Origin: JAJKIP01 sp040509055
GTDB taxonomy: Bacteria > Bacteroidota > Bacteroidia > Chitinophagales > Chitinophagaceae
Reading direction: 5' to 3'
NCBI GenBank assembly: GCA_040509055.1
Contig: JBEVLT010000350.1
Span: forward strand, 1-5,062
Length of the DNA stretch: 5,062 bases
Every line of letters begins with the position of its first letter. The first letter of the stretch is position 1. The translations under genes were made by a program, and so were the position numbers. This document shows, one piece after another, positions 1 to 5,062 of the stretch. The notes under the pieces were generated by a model, which was not told the DNA's origin, searched no databases, and saw nothing but the letters and a program-made list of their open reading frames with translations.

Positions 1-1065
1 GTATTGCGGATAGCAGATCTGAAAAAACTTTATGATATTCCCGATGAGCGCAAGGTGCATACCCATGCCATTGCCTCACTGGGCGGCGTTGGTATTTTTG
101 GCGGTTTTATCCTCGCCTCCCTGCTTTCCATCCAGGGGCATACCGAATTCCAGTATTTTTTCGCGGCGGCGGTAGTTATTTTCTTTCTTGGACTGAAAGA
201 CGACCTGGTAGTGCTGTCGGCCAGTAAAAAGTTTATCGGGCAGGTCCTGGCGGCTTCCATCCTCATTCACCTGGGCGGTATCAACCTGGACAGCATGTAC
301 GGGATATTCGGTTTTGAAAAGCTGCCCGATGCATTTGGCCTGGCCATGTCTTACCTGACCATTATCGTGATCATCAACTCATTTAACCTGATCGATGGGA
401 TCGACGGGCTGGCGGCCAGCCTGGGCATTACAGCCATGCTTGTATTCGGCACCTATTTCTTTATCAACGGGTACCAGGCCTATGCACTGCTGGCCTATGC
501 GCTCACCGGCAGCCTGGTGGCCTTTCTTATTTTCAACCATCATCCGGCCAAGATCTTCATGGGCGACTCCGGCTCCATGATGATCGGGCTGATCAGTTCC
601 ATACTGGTCATCAAGTTCATCAACGTGGCACACAATCCCGCTACCACGGTTCCGCTTGATTCGGCAGCCGCTATCGGGGTTTCGATCCTGATCGTACCGC
701 TGCTGGATACGCTGCGCGTGTTTTCCATCCGCATTTTCAAAGGGCATTCACCCTTCTTTCCCGATAAAAACCACATTCATCACCTGCTGCTGGGCTGGGG
801 ATTGGGCCATTCTGCCGTTACGCTGATCTGTGTCAGCATCAACATCGGTTTCATTGTGCTGGCCTATGCTGGCCGGTCGCTGGGCTCCACTTACCTGCTC
901 ATGATCATGCTGGGTGTGGCCGGTGCCGGGCTGTCCATCCTGTATTATGGCAGGCCGAAGCGTACCATGTTCATCGCCAAGCGGAGAAATGGCGCTACCG
1001 AACTCAAAACGACTTCCAAAGTAGTGACCCTTACACAGGAAGTGGCCACGGCCGACAAGTCCTGA
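1..1065 (+). CDS. MraY/WecA-family polyprenyl-phosphate sugar-1-phosphate transferase, 5' end cut off
   Basis: Integral membrane enzyme of glycosyltransferase family 4. Members move a sugar-1-phosphate (often GlcNAc-1-P) from a UDP-sugar onto undecaprenyl phosphate at the inner face of the membrane, the first lipid-linked step for surface polysaccharides. The frame is open to base 1, so the start lies outside the window; TTG at 4 is not a credible start. Counting residues from that TTG, the hallmarks are: the cytoplasmic loop DIPDERKVH (11-19) followed by GG; GLKDD (63-67) with the Mg-binding aspartate pair; NSFNLIDGIDGLA (125-137); FMGDSGSMMIG (185-195); and the HIHH motif (257-260). HIHH favours the WecA/TagO/WbpL side over true MraY. 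Hydrophobic helices fill most of the rest. The last 35 or so residues are a basic, then polar, cytoplasmic tail. Probably only the first helix and a short leader are missing. The exact sugar donor cannot be read from sequence. A terminator follows closely, so this is the end of its transcript. Confidence 0.93.
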   Translation, partial: VLRIADLKKLYDIPDERKVHTHAIASLGGVGIFGGFILASLLSIQGHTEFQYFFAAAVVIFFLGLKDDLVVLSASKKFIGQVLAASILIHLGGINLDSMYGIFGFEKLPDAFGLAMSYLTIIVIINSFNLIDGIDGLAASLGITAMLVFGTYFFINGYQAYALLAYALTGSLVAFLIFNHHPAKIFMGDSGSMMIGLISSILVIKFINVAHNPATTVPLDSAAAIGVSILIVPLLDTLRVFSIRIFKGHSPFFPDKNHIHHLLLGWGLGHSAVTLICVSINIGFIVLAYAGRSLGSTYLLMIMLGVAGAGLSILYYGRPKRTMFIAKRRNGATELKTTSKVVTLTQEVATADKS

Positions 1066-1077
1066 CATGACATCTGC

Positions 1078-1107
1078 GGGAAGCATTCACGTCTTCCCTG
1101 TATTTTT
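1078..1107 (+). terminator. Rho-independent terminator after the glycosyltransferase
   Basis: A perfect 6-bp stem pairs GGGAAG (1078-1083) with CTTCCC (1093-1098) around a 9-nt loop. It is followed at once by the T-rich stretch TGTATTTTT (1099-1107). It begins 12 bases after the stop codon, where an intrinsic terminator is expected, and lies upstream of the frr promoter, so it separates the two transcription units. Confidence 0.75.
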
Positions 1108-1133
1108 CCTGCACATAAAACAGTGTGTTTTAG

Positions 1134-1141
1134 TAGCTTTG
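1134..1141 (+). promoter_or_regulatory. Bacteroidota-type -7 promoter element of frr
   Basis: TAGCTTTG matches the Bacteroidota primary-sigma -7 consensus TAnnTTTG exactly. It ends 37 bases before the frr ATG, which would put the transcript start near 1148 and give a leader of about 30 nt. No clear TTG-type -33 box is seen at the usual 17-23 bp upstream; CCTG at 1108-1111 is at best a partial match. The position between the preceding terminator and the gene adds weight. Confidence 0.6.
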
Positions 1142-1178
1142 CGGCATTGGTATTGACCCCGGTTTCAAAAAGGAATTT

Positions 1179-1742
1179 ATGACAGAAGAAACATCCCTGA
1201 TCATCGAAGGCGCAGACGAGCAAATGCAAAAGGCGATCGGTCACCTGGAAGCCTCGCTGGTGAAAATAAGGGCCGGTAAGGCGAACCCGCAGATGCTCGA
1301 CGGCATCGTGGTGGATTATTACGGCTCTCCCATGCCGATCAGCCAGGTAGCCAATATCAGTGTCATGGATGCCCGCACCCTCAGCATCCAACCCTGGGAA
1401 AAGAATATGCTGCAGCCGATCGAAAGGGCTATCATTGGCGCCAACATCGGCGTTACCCCGCAAAACGATGGCGTGCTGATCCGCCTGTTCCTGCCGCCGC
1501 TGACCGAAGAGCGCAGGCGCGAGCTGGTAAAACGATGCCAGGGCGAGGGCGAACATTCCAAAGTAGCCATCCGCAATATTCGCCGGGACGCCATCGAATC
1601 CATCAAGAAGCTGCAAAAGAACGGGCTAAGCGAAGATGCGGCCAAGGATTCAGAAGCCGAAGTACAGCAGCTGACCGACAAGTTCATCGCCATGGTAGAC
1701 AAGCACCTTGCCTTTAAAGAAAAAGAGATCATGGCCGTGTAG
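1179..1742 (+). CDS. frr: Ribosome recycling factor
   Basis: Cytoplasmic translation factor that, with EF-G, splits the post-termination ribosome so that subunits, mRNA and tRNA are released. At 187 residues it is the standard length (E. coli RRF has 185). The three-helix-bundle domain I is formed by about residues 1-30 and 106-187; domain II (about 31-105) carries the conserved segment around VDYYGSPMPISQVANI (45-60). The signature basic helix is visible as ERRRELVKR (111-119) and RNIRRDA (132-138), including the arginines that contact 23S rRNA in known structures. The ATG at 1179 is chosen because the protein then starts like other RRFs. A weak AAGGAA sits 3-4 bases upstream. The usual partner pyrH is not adjacent; the gene has its own promoter and appears monocistronic, convergent with the transporter gene that follows. 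Confidence 0.98.
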   Translation: MTEETSLIIEGADEQMQKAIGHLEASLVKIRAGKANPQMLDGIVVDYYGSPMPISQVANISVMDARTLSIQPWEKNMLQPIERAIIGANIGVTPQNDGVLIRLFLPPLTEERRRELVKRCQGEGEHSKVAIRNIRRDAIESIKKLQKNGLSEDAAKDSEAEVQQLTDKFIAMVDKHLAFKEKEIMAV

Positions 1743-1817
1743 TGCAGGGGCCGGACTTGTTTCAGACTCAGCCATCGGATATCCCGCCTCAGGATTCATT
1801 TACCCCTTACCAGGTTT

Positions 1818-2690
1818 CTAATTTCCCGGCCTGTTGGCCAGGTATACGCCTGCCAGGATGATGGCCAGGCAGCCCATTTCTATCCAGGTCACCGCCTCGC
1901 CGTAGACCAGGCCCCAGATCAGCGCTACAAAGGGAATTCCGTAAGTGACCAGCGATGCAAACAGGGTACCTGCTTTTTGCACCAGTATATAAAACAGTGC
2001 GGTAGCTACGGCACTGCCCATCAGCCCCAGCAATACCGAAGCAAGGATGGACCAGCGGACCATGGAAGCGGAAAAATCCACCTCAAAAAAACCATCCCAC
2101 CACAGGATGAGCAGGGTAGGCACAAACAGGAAGGCCAGCGATACCGCTGCCGCCTGCACCGGGTGAACGCCCTTGAGATAATGACCGACCATGTTTACAT
2201 TCAGCCCGTAGGAAAGTGTGGCAATGATCACCAGCCCGGCATAGCCCAGGTTGTCCAGGCTTACATCTTCCTGCGTGAAGGTGAGCAGGCAAAGCCCCGC
2301 AAACCCGACCAGCACGCCTGTTATTTTTTTAGCGCCGATCCTGTCGCGGAAAAAACTAACGCCAAGCACTACCACGCAGATCGGGGTCAGCGAGTTGAGG
2401 ATGCCGACCAGTGAGCTGTCCATTTTCAGGACGGCCGTGGCAAAGAGGAAGGCCGGGATCAGGTTGCCCGTCACGCCGGTGAGTATAATGACGGGTATCT
2501 TTTGCCGCGGCAGGCGGCTGATATAATAGATGGCAAAAGGTAAGAGAACCGCACTGGCTGAAAAGATACGCACACCGGCTACCTGCACGGCCGTAAGCCC
2601 TTCCTTTCCCACCTTCATCAGGATAAAGGAGCTGCCCCAGATCAGGCAAAGCAGCACGAAGATGGACCAGCTGATAAAACGATTGCTCAT
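1818..2690 (-). CDS. EamA/DMT-superfamily transporter (10 membrane helices)
   Basis: Probable inner-membrane exporter of small metabolites, of the RhaT/RarD/YdcZ-like drug/metabolite transporter group. The 290-residue protein has the family's ten predicted helices, near residues 7-25, 33-52, 65-88, 97-115, 122-139, 147-166, 176-197, 212-236, 242-262 and 268-286. They form two EamA repeats of five helices each. Typical family signatures are LIWGSSFILMKVG (16-28) in helix 1, the helix 3-4 segment ending in LNSLTPICVVVLG (98-110), and its counterpart in the second repeat, LVTYGIPFVALIWG (247-260), followed by the GE of VYGEAVTW. The start MSNRF is chosen because helix 1 follows directly. The frame stays open for 139 more codons upstream, but that extension lies antisense to the next gene and is not family-like. 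The substrate cannot be inferred. It is convergent with frr (75 bp apart) and divergent from ppk2 (82 bp apart). Confidence 0.93.
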   Translation of the reverse strand: MSNRFISWSIFVLLCLIWGSSFILMKVGKEGLTAVQVAGVRIFSASAVLLPFAIYYISRLPRQKIPVIILTGVTGNLIPAFLFATAVLKMDSSLVGILNSLTPICVVVLGVSFFRDRIGAKKITGVLVGFAGLCLLTFTQEDVSLDNLGYAGLVIIATLSYGLNVNMVGHYLKGVHPVQAAAVSLAFLFVPTLLILWWDGFFEVDFSASMVRWSILASVLLGLMGSAVATALFYILVQKAGTLFASLVTYGIPFVALIWGLVYGEAVTWIEMGCLAIILAGVYLANRPGN

Positions 2691-2709
2691 AATGCCGCGA
2701 TAGCGGATG

Positions 2710-2717
2710 CAAATGTC
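2710..2717 (-). promoter_or_regulatory. Possible -7 element for the EamA transporter
   Basis: Read on the minus strand this is GACATTTG, seven of eight matches to TAnnTTTG. It lies 19 bases upstream of the transporter ATG in the 82-bp divergent gap (2691-2772), giving a leader of roughly 13 nt. No clear -33 box was found. The other half of the gap holds an AT-rich stretch (TAATTTATTTAAATTG, 2739-2754) that may contain the ppk2 promoter, but no exact consensus is present for that direction. Confidence 0.3.
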
Positions 2718-2772
2718 ATAAAACAGCAGGAAGAACCGTAATTTATTTAAATTGTGATAAACCCGCAGCTTC

Positions 2773-3528
2773 ATGACGGACCCAATCGTACTCGGTGAAA
2801 TAGCTACCCGTGCCCCTGCGGGAGTGAACAAGGAAAAGACAAAGGCGGAAACAAAGGAGCTGCTGGAAGAGCTGGCAGAACTGCAAAACCTGCTGTATGC
2901 AGAAAGCCGCCATGCGGTGCTGGTGGTGATACAGGGCATGGATGCCAGCGGCAAGGATGGGCTGATCCGTGGCGTATTCAGCGGCATGAACCCGCTGGGC
3001 GTAGCTGCCAAAGCCTGGCAGGCGCCGGTGGCCGAAGAGCAGGCGCACGATTTTTTATGGCGGATCCACCGCCATACGCCGGCCCGGGGCATGATACAGG
3101 TGTTCAACCGCTCGCATTACGAAGATGTGCTGGTGCCGGCCGTTCATGAAGGATATGATGCGGAAAAGCTGGGCAAACGGATGCAGGCGATCAACGATTT
3201 TGAACGGCTGCTGCAGGAGCACAACGATACGCATATCCTGAAGCTTTACCTGCACGTGTCGCAGGAAGAGCAGATGGAACGGCTGACCGAACGGATGAAA
3301 GACCCGGCCAAGCTATGGAAATATGATAAAAAAGATTTTGGAGAGGCGCAGCTGCGGAATGAATTTATCAGGGTGTACGAGGCCTGTTTTGCAGCGTGCA
3401 ACCAGCCGGAATGGATCATCGTGCCGGCCGACCAGAACTGGTACAAGGAATACCTGGTGGCCAAAGCCCTGCGCGACCTGCTCAAAGGATTGCACATGCA
3501 ATACCCGCAGCAAAAAAAGGGATCGTGA
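2773..3528 (+). CDS. ppk2: PPK2-family polyphosphate:nucleotide phosphotransferase, class III-like
   Basis: Soluble P-loop kinase that uses inorganic polyphosphate to phosphorylate nucleotides (or the reverse). The Walker A loop is GMDASGKDG (55-63), preceded by the strand AVLVVIQ. Then come SGMNPLGV (70-77), HDFLWR (92-97), the PPK2 motif FNRSHYEDVLV (111-121), and the lid region RMKDPAKLWKYDKKDF (174-189) with its basic residues. The C-terminal core strand and helix are EWIIVPADQNWYKEYLVAKAL (213-233). From family knowledge, FNRSHYE(D/N)VLV and HD(F/Y)LWR are shared with class III enzymes (AMP and ADP acceptors, for example the Cytophaga hutchinsonii enzyme), whereas class I usually has RSWYNRAGVE here. 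Substrate class is therefore inference. At 251 residues it is shorter than the roughly 270-300 common for class III, mainly in the N-terminal region. The start ATG has no Shine-Dalgarno sequence. It is divergent from the transporter and followed by 191 bp without a gene, so likely monocistronic. Confidence 0.93.
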   Translation: MTDPIVLGEIATRAPAGVNKEKTKAETKELLEELAELQNLLYAESRHAVLVVIQGMDASGKDGLIRGVFSGMNPLGVAAKAWQAPVAEEQAHDFLWRIHRHTPARGMIQVFNRSHYEDVLVPAVHEGYDAEKLGKRMQAINDFERLLQEHNDTHILKLYLHVSQEEQMERLTERMKDPAKLWKYDKKDFGEAQLRNEFIRVYEACFAACNQPEWIIVPADQNWYKEYLVAKALRDLLKGLHMQYPQQKKGS

Positions 3529-3533
3529 CTTGC

Positions 3534-3550
3534 CCGGTCCTCAGACCCGG
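3534..3550 (+). terminator. Weak stem-loop after ppk2
   Basis: CCGGTC (3534-3539) can pair with GACCCGG (3544-3550) with one bulged C and a CTCA loop, starting 5 bases after the ppk2 stop codon. No T-tract follows, so as an intrinsic terminator it is unconvincing. A second short hairpin, TGGC-TTTA-GCCA, lies at 3568-3579, also without a T-run. Either may only protect the 3' end of the transcript. Confidence 0.22.
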
Positions 3551-3606
3551 AACACAGGCGAACCAGTTGGCTTTAGCCAGATGAAGACAGTGCCGTAGTG
3601 ATTTTA

Positions 3607-3679
3607 TTGATCTGTATAAACCTATTTGATCTGAAAATGAGTCATAAAAAAGGAGTAGCAGGTGTCAGAAGCATGATCT
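3607..3679 (+). repeat. Three TGATCT copies upstream of mscL
   Basis: In the 191-bp gene-free stretch between ppk2 and mscL (3529-3719), the 8-mer TTGATCTG occurs at 3607-3614 and again at 3626-3633, exactly 19 bp apart (about two helical turns), each preceded by TAT. A third, shorter copy, TGATCT, lies at 3674-3679 and overlaps the possible mscL -7 element. They could be a regulator's binding sites or chance; the rest of the stretch is AT-richer than the genes, as expected of a promoter region, and shows no coding frame. Confidence 0.35.
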
Positions 3680-3682
3680 TTG
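3675..3682 (+). promoter_or_regulatory. Possible -7 element of mscL
   Basis: GATCTTTG matches TAnnTTTG at all fixed positions except the first T. It ends 37 bases before the mscL ATG, the same spacing as the exact element in front of frr. No TTG box is found 17-23 bp upstream; the nearest TTTG (3625-3628) is too far away. Confidence 0.38.
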
Positions 3683-3719
3683 CAAGAAGCCGATTTTTTC
3701 ACTTCAAAACCAACCTACT

Positions 3720-4088
3720 ATGGGAATGCTGAAAGAATTCAAAGCGTTTGCCCTGAAAGGGAATGTAGCCGAGCTGGCCGTGGCCGTGATCATCGGCGCT
3801 GCATTTGGCGCCATCGTTTCTTCGTTTGTAGATGACGTGATCACCCCGCTGCTGCTGACGCCGGCCCTGAAAGCCGTCAATGCACAAGACCTGGAACAAT
3901 TGAAATGGGGTACGGTCAAATACGGGAAGTTCGTTGCCGCCATCATCAAGTTTATCATAGTCGCGTTCATTCTTTTCATTTTTATCAGGGTGGCAAACGG
4001 CAGGAAGAAAAAGGAAGCTCCGGCCCCGGCAGGCCCATCGGAAGAGGTGCTGCTGCTCCGCGAGATCAGGGATGCCCTGAAAAAATAA
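3720..4088 (+). CDS. mscL: Large-conductance mechanosensitive channel MscL
   Basis: Homopentameric inner-membrane channel that opens under membrane tension and releases solutes during hypo-osmotic shock. The 122-residue protein keeps the full MscL plan. The amphipathic N-terminal helix is MGMLKEFKAFALKGN (1-15), and pore-lining TM1 runs through LAVAVIIGAAFGAIVSSFVDDVI (19-41). A short periplasmic loop (about 45-68) follows, then TM2 KFVAAIIKFIIVAFILFIFI (70-89). A basic stretch GRKKK (94-98) leads to the conserved C-terminal bundle helix EEVLLLREIRDALKK (108-122). E. coli MscL has 136 residues; the difference lies mostly in the periplasmic loop. Aligned without gaps through TM1, E. coli G22 and K31 are both alanine here; alanine at the G22 position also occurs in the Mycobacterium tuberculosis protein. 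The ATG two codons downstream (3726, giving MLKEF) is an equally plausible start. No Shine-Dalgarno sequence is present. Confidence 0.97.
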   Translation: MGMLKEFKAFALKGNVAELAVAVIIGAAFGAIVSSFVDDVITPLLLTPALKAVNAQDLEQLKWGTVKYGKFVAAIIKFIIVAFILFIFIRVANGRKKKEAPAPAGPSEEVLLLREIRDALKK

Positions 4089-4104
4089 ATAACCCGTTTT
4101 CCCG

Positions 4105-4112
4105 TACTTTTG
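4105..4112 (+). promoter_or_regulatory. Bacteroidota-type -7 promoter element of scpA
   Basis: TACTTTTG is an exact match to TAnnTTTG, 16 bases after the mscL stop codon. It predicts a transcript start near 4119 and a leader of roughly 57 nt before the GTG at 4176. No TTG-type -33 box is evident upstream, where the sequence is the end of mscL. The element overlaps the TTG at 4110 that would otherwise be the longest-frame start of scpA. Confidence 0.5.
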
Positions 4113-4175
4113 GGATTCCCTGTTACGGCGGCATGCCGGTACAGGCGCTTATTTTACCGCAAAACCGGTTTCCGT

Positions 4176-4964
4176 GTGAACAATACGTCGTACCAGATCA
4201 AACTTCCCCAGTTCGAAGGCCCTTTCGATTTACTGCTGTTCTTTATCGAGCGGGACGAGCTGGATATCTATAATATTCCCATTACCCGCATTACCAACGA
4301 CTTCCTTGATTATATCCATCACCAGGAGTCGCTGAATATCGAACTGTCCAGCGAGTTTATCCTGTTTATCTCCACGCTCATGCGCATCAAGGCCAAGATG
4401 CTGCTGCCCCGTAAGGAGGTAGACGCACAGGGCAACGAGATCGACCCGCGCGAGGAGCTGGTGAGCAAGATACTGGAGTACAAACGTTTCAAGGAAGCTT
4501 CGGCCCAGATGGCGGAAATGGAAGCGGTCCGGATGCTGATGGTGAAGCGCGGCAATATCCAGAAAGAATTGTCGAATATCGGTGAAGAGGCGGGAGAAGG
4601 AACGGAAATACAGAACATCACGCTGTTCCGGCTGATGAAGGCCTTTGAAAAAGTGATGCAGCGGCTGCACGACCGGAACAATGTGCCCGTGCATACGGTG
4701 ACCCGGTATGAGTACACCATGGAAGAGAGCCGGGAAACCATGCTGGTCAAAGCGCAGGAGCAGAAAACGCTTTCGTTCGAAAAGATATTCCAGGCAGCGG
4801 AAAACAGGGTACATGCCATCTTCCTGTTCCTGTCGCTGCTGGAGCTGGTGCAGCAGAAGTTTCTGAAGATCATGATCGGGGAGGGAAAGAACAACTTCAT
4901 CATCGAATACACCGAGCCGGAAGACCGGCCGGCTGATACCGAAGAACAACAAAATCAACAATAA
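4176..4964 (+). CDS. scpA: Segregation and condensation protein A (kleisin)
   Basis: ScpA is the kleisin subunit that, with ScpB, bridges the heads of the SMC dimer to form the bacterial condensin that compacts and segregates the chromosome. Counting from the GTG at 4176 (262 residues), the N-terminal SMC-neck-binding domain shows the family signature FEGPFDLLLFFIERDELDIY (13-32), then NIPITRIT and FILFISTLMRIKAKMLLPR (61-79). The middle is charged and glutamate-rich, with a linker near 136-146 (GEEAGEGTEIQ). The C-terminal winged helix, which binds the SMC head, is RVHAIFLFLSLLELVQQKFL (211-230). The tail is acidic and glutamine-rich. The GTG start gives the usual beginning, just before the YQIKLPQFEGPF strand. 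A TTG start at 4110 would add 22 arginine-rich residues unlike the family and would sit inside the promoter element. The gene is 87 bp after mscL; scpB is not in the window. Confidence 0.93.
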   Translation: MNNTSYQIKLPQFEGPFDLLLFFIERDELDIYNIPITRITNDFLDYIHHQESLNIELSSEFILFISTLMRIKAKMLLPRKEVDAQGNEIDPREELVSKILEYKRFKEASAQMAEMEAVRMLMVKRGNIQKELSNIGEEAGEGTEIQNITLFRLMKAFEKVMQRLHDRNNVPVHTVTRYEYTMEESRETMLVKAQEQKTLSFEKIFQAAENRVHAIFLFLSLLELVQQKFLKIMIGEGKNNFIIEYTEPEDRPADTEEQQNQQ

Positions 4965-4982
4965 TAGTTTAAACTCCCGATT

Positions 4983-5062
4983 ATGAAAAGTTCATCAACA
5001 GCCAACTGGAAAGGATCAGGTAAAGAAGGAAGCGGTACGCTGTCTACCGGCAAAGGCGCTTT
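4983..5062 (+). CDS. OsmC/Ohr-family protein, 3' end cut off
   Basis: A frame opens with ATG at 4983, 18 bp after the scpA stop codon, and runs off the right edge after 26 complete codons. It begins MKSSSTANWKGSGKEGSG and continues TLSTGKGA. The pattern A-x-W-x-G-x-x-K-x-G-x-G-T-(L/V)-S-T matches the N-terminal strands of OsmC-type proteins (compare E. coli OsmC, with AHWEGDIKRGKGTVST). These are cytoplasmic thiol-dependent peroxidases that reduce organic hydroperoxides. The catalytic cysteines lie beyond the window, so activity cannot be checked. The short gap to scpA and lack of an exact promoter motif allow co-transcription with scpA; TAGTTTAA (4965-4972) is a poor -7 match and too close to the ATG for a normal leader. 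Confidence 0.8.
   Translation, partial: MKSSSTANWKGSGKEGSGTLSTGKGA

Noticed and set aside
93..100. Exact TAnnTTTG match (TATTTTTG)
   Set aside because: It lies inside the glycosyltransferase coding region with no gene start downstream within reach; about one such match per strand is expected by chance in this length.
945..1616. Long minus-strand open frame (223 codons) over the end of the glycosyltransferase and frr
   Set aside because: It is antisense to two well-supported genes and a terminator, and its translation is rich in His, Gln and Cys without any family pattern.
1825..1842. GGCC-TGTT-GGCC hairpin at the 3' end of the EamA gene, considered as a terminator between the convergent genes
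   Set aside because: It lies within the coding end of the transporter, contains a mismatch in the outer stem, and has no T-run on either strand. I see no convincing terminator in the 75-bp gap after frr.
1977..2414. Plus-strand open frame of 145 codons opposite the EamA gene
   Set aside because: It is antisense to a clear ten-helix transporter; the polar His/Gln-rich translation is typical of a shadow of a membrane-protein gene.
3651..3655. AGGAG considered as a Shine-Dalgarno sequence
   Set aside because: It is 64 bases upstream of the mscL ATG with no suitable start codon and open frame close behind it.
4230..4961. Minus-strand open frame of 243 codons opposite scpA
   Set aside because: It mirrors scpA in a shadow frame; the composition (many His, Gln, Phe) is that of a reverse-complement reading, and it has no recognisable domain.
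4967..4974. GTTTAAAC palindrome between scpA and the OsmC-like gene
   Set aside because: An isolated 8-bp palindrome with no flanking symmetry; compatible with chance in an AT-rich gap.

Overview
The window looks like ordinary chromosome from a member of the Bacteroidota, plausibly the Chitinophagaceae or a related group. This rests on three things. The protein sequences have the style of that phylum. Start codons mostly lack a convincing Shine-Dalgarno sequence. Two genes (frr and scpA) carry exact matches to the Bacteroidota -7 promoter element TAnnTTTG a short distance upstream. G+C looks slightly above half and even throughout. The family placement is inference; the phylum is fairly secure.

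Layout, left to right. (1) The 3' part of a membrane glycosyltransferase of the MraY/WecA/TagO type, cut by the left edge, followed by a good intrinsic terminator. (2) frr, ribosome recycling factor, with its own promoter. (3) On the opposite strand, a ten-helix EamA/DMT-family transporter, convergent with frr. (4) Diverging from it across 82 bp, a polyphosphate kinase of the PPK2 family with class III-like motifs. (5) A 191-bp non-coding stretch with three TGATCT copies, leading into mscL, the large-conductance mechanosensitive channel. (6) scpA, the kleisin of the SMC-ScpAB condensin, whose start is best placed at a GTG at 4176. (7) At the right edge, the first 26 codons of an OsmC-family protein.

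The genes do not form one pathway. They are mostly single transcription units for cell-envelope precursor synthesis, translation, metabolite transport, polyphosphate/nucleotide energy balance, osmotic safety and chromosome organisation. MscL, PPK2 and the OsmC-like protein are all often linked to stress, but nothing in the sequence shows shared control.

I found no tRNA, rRNA, CRISPR array, insertion sequence, phage gene or attachment site, and no convincing novel system. The points most worth a second look are the corrected scpA start, the partial OsmC gene, the class assignment of the short PPK2, and the repeats upstream of mscL.
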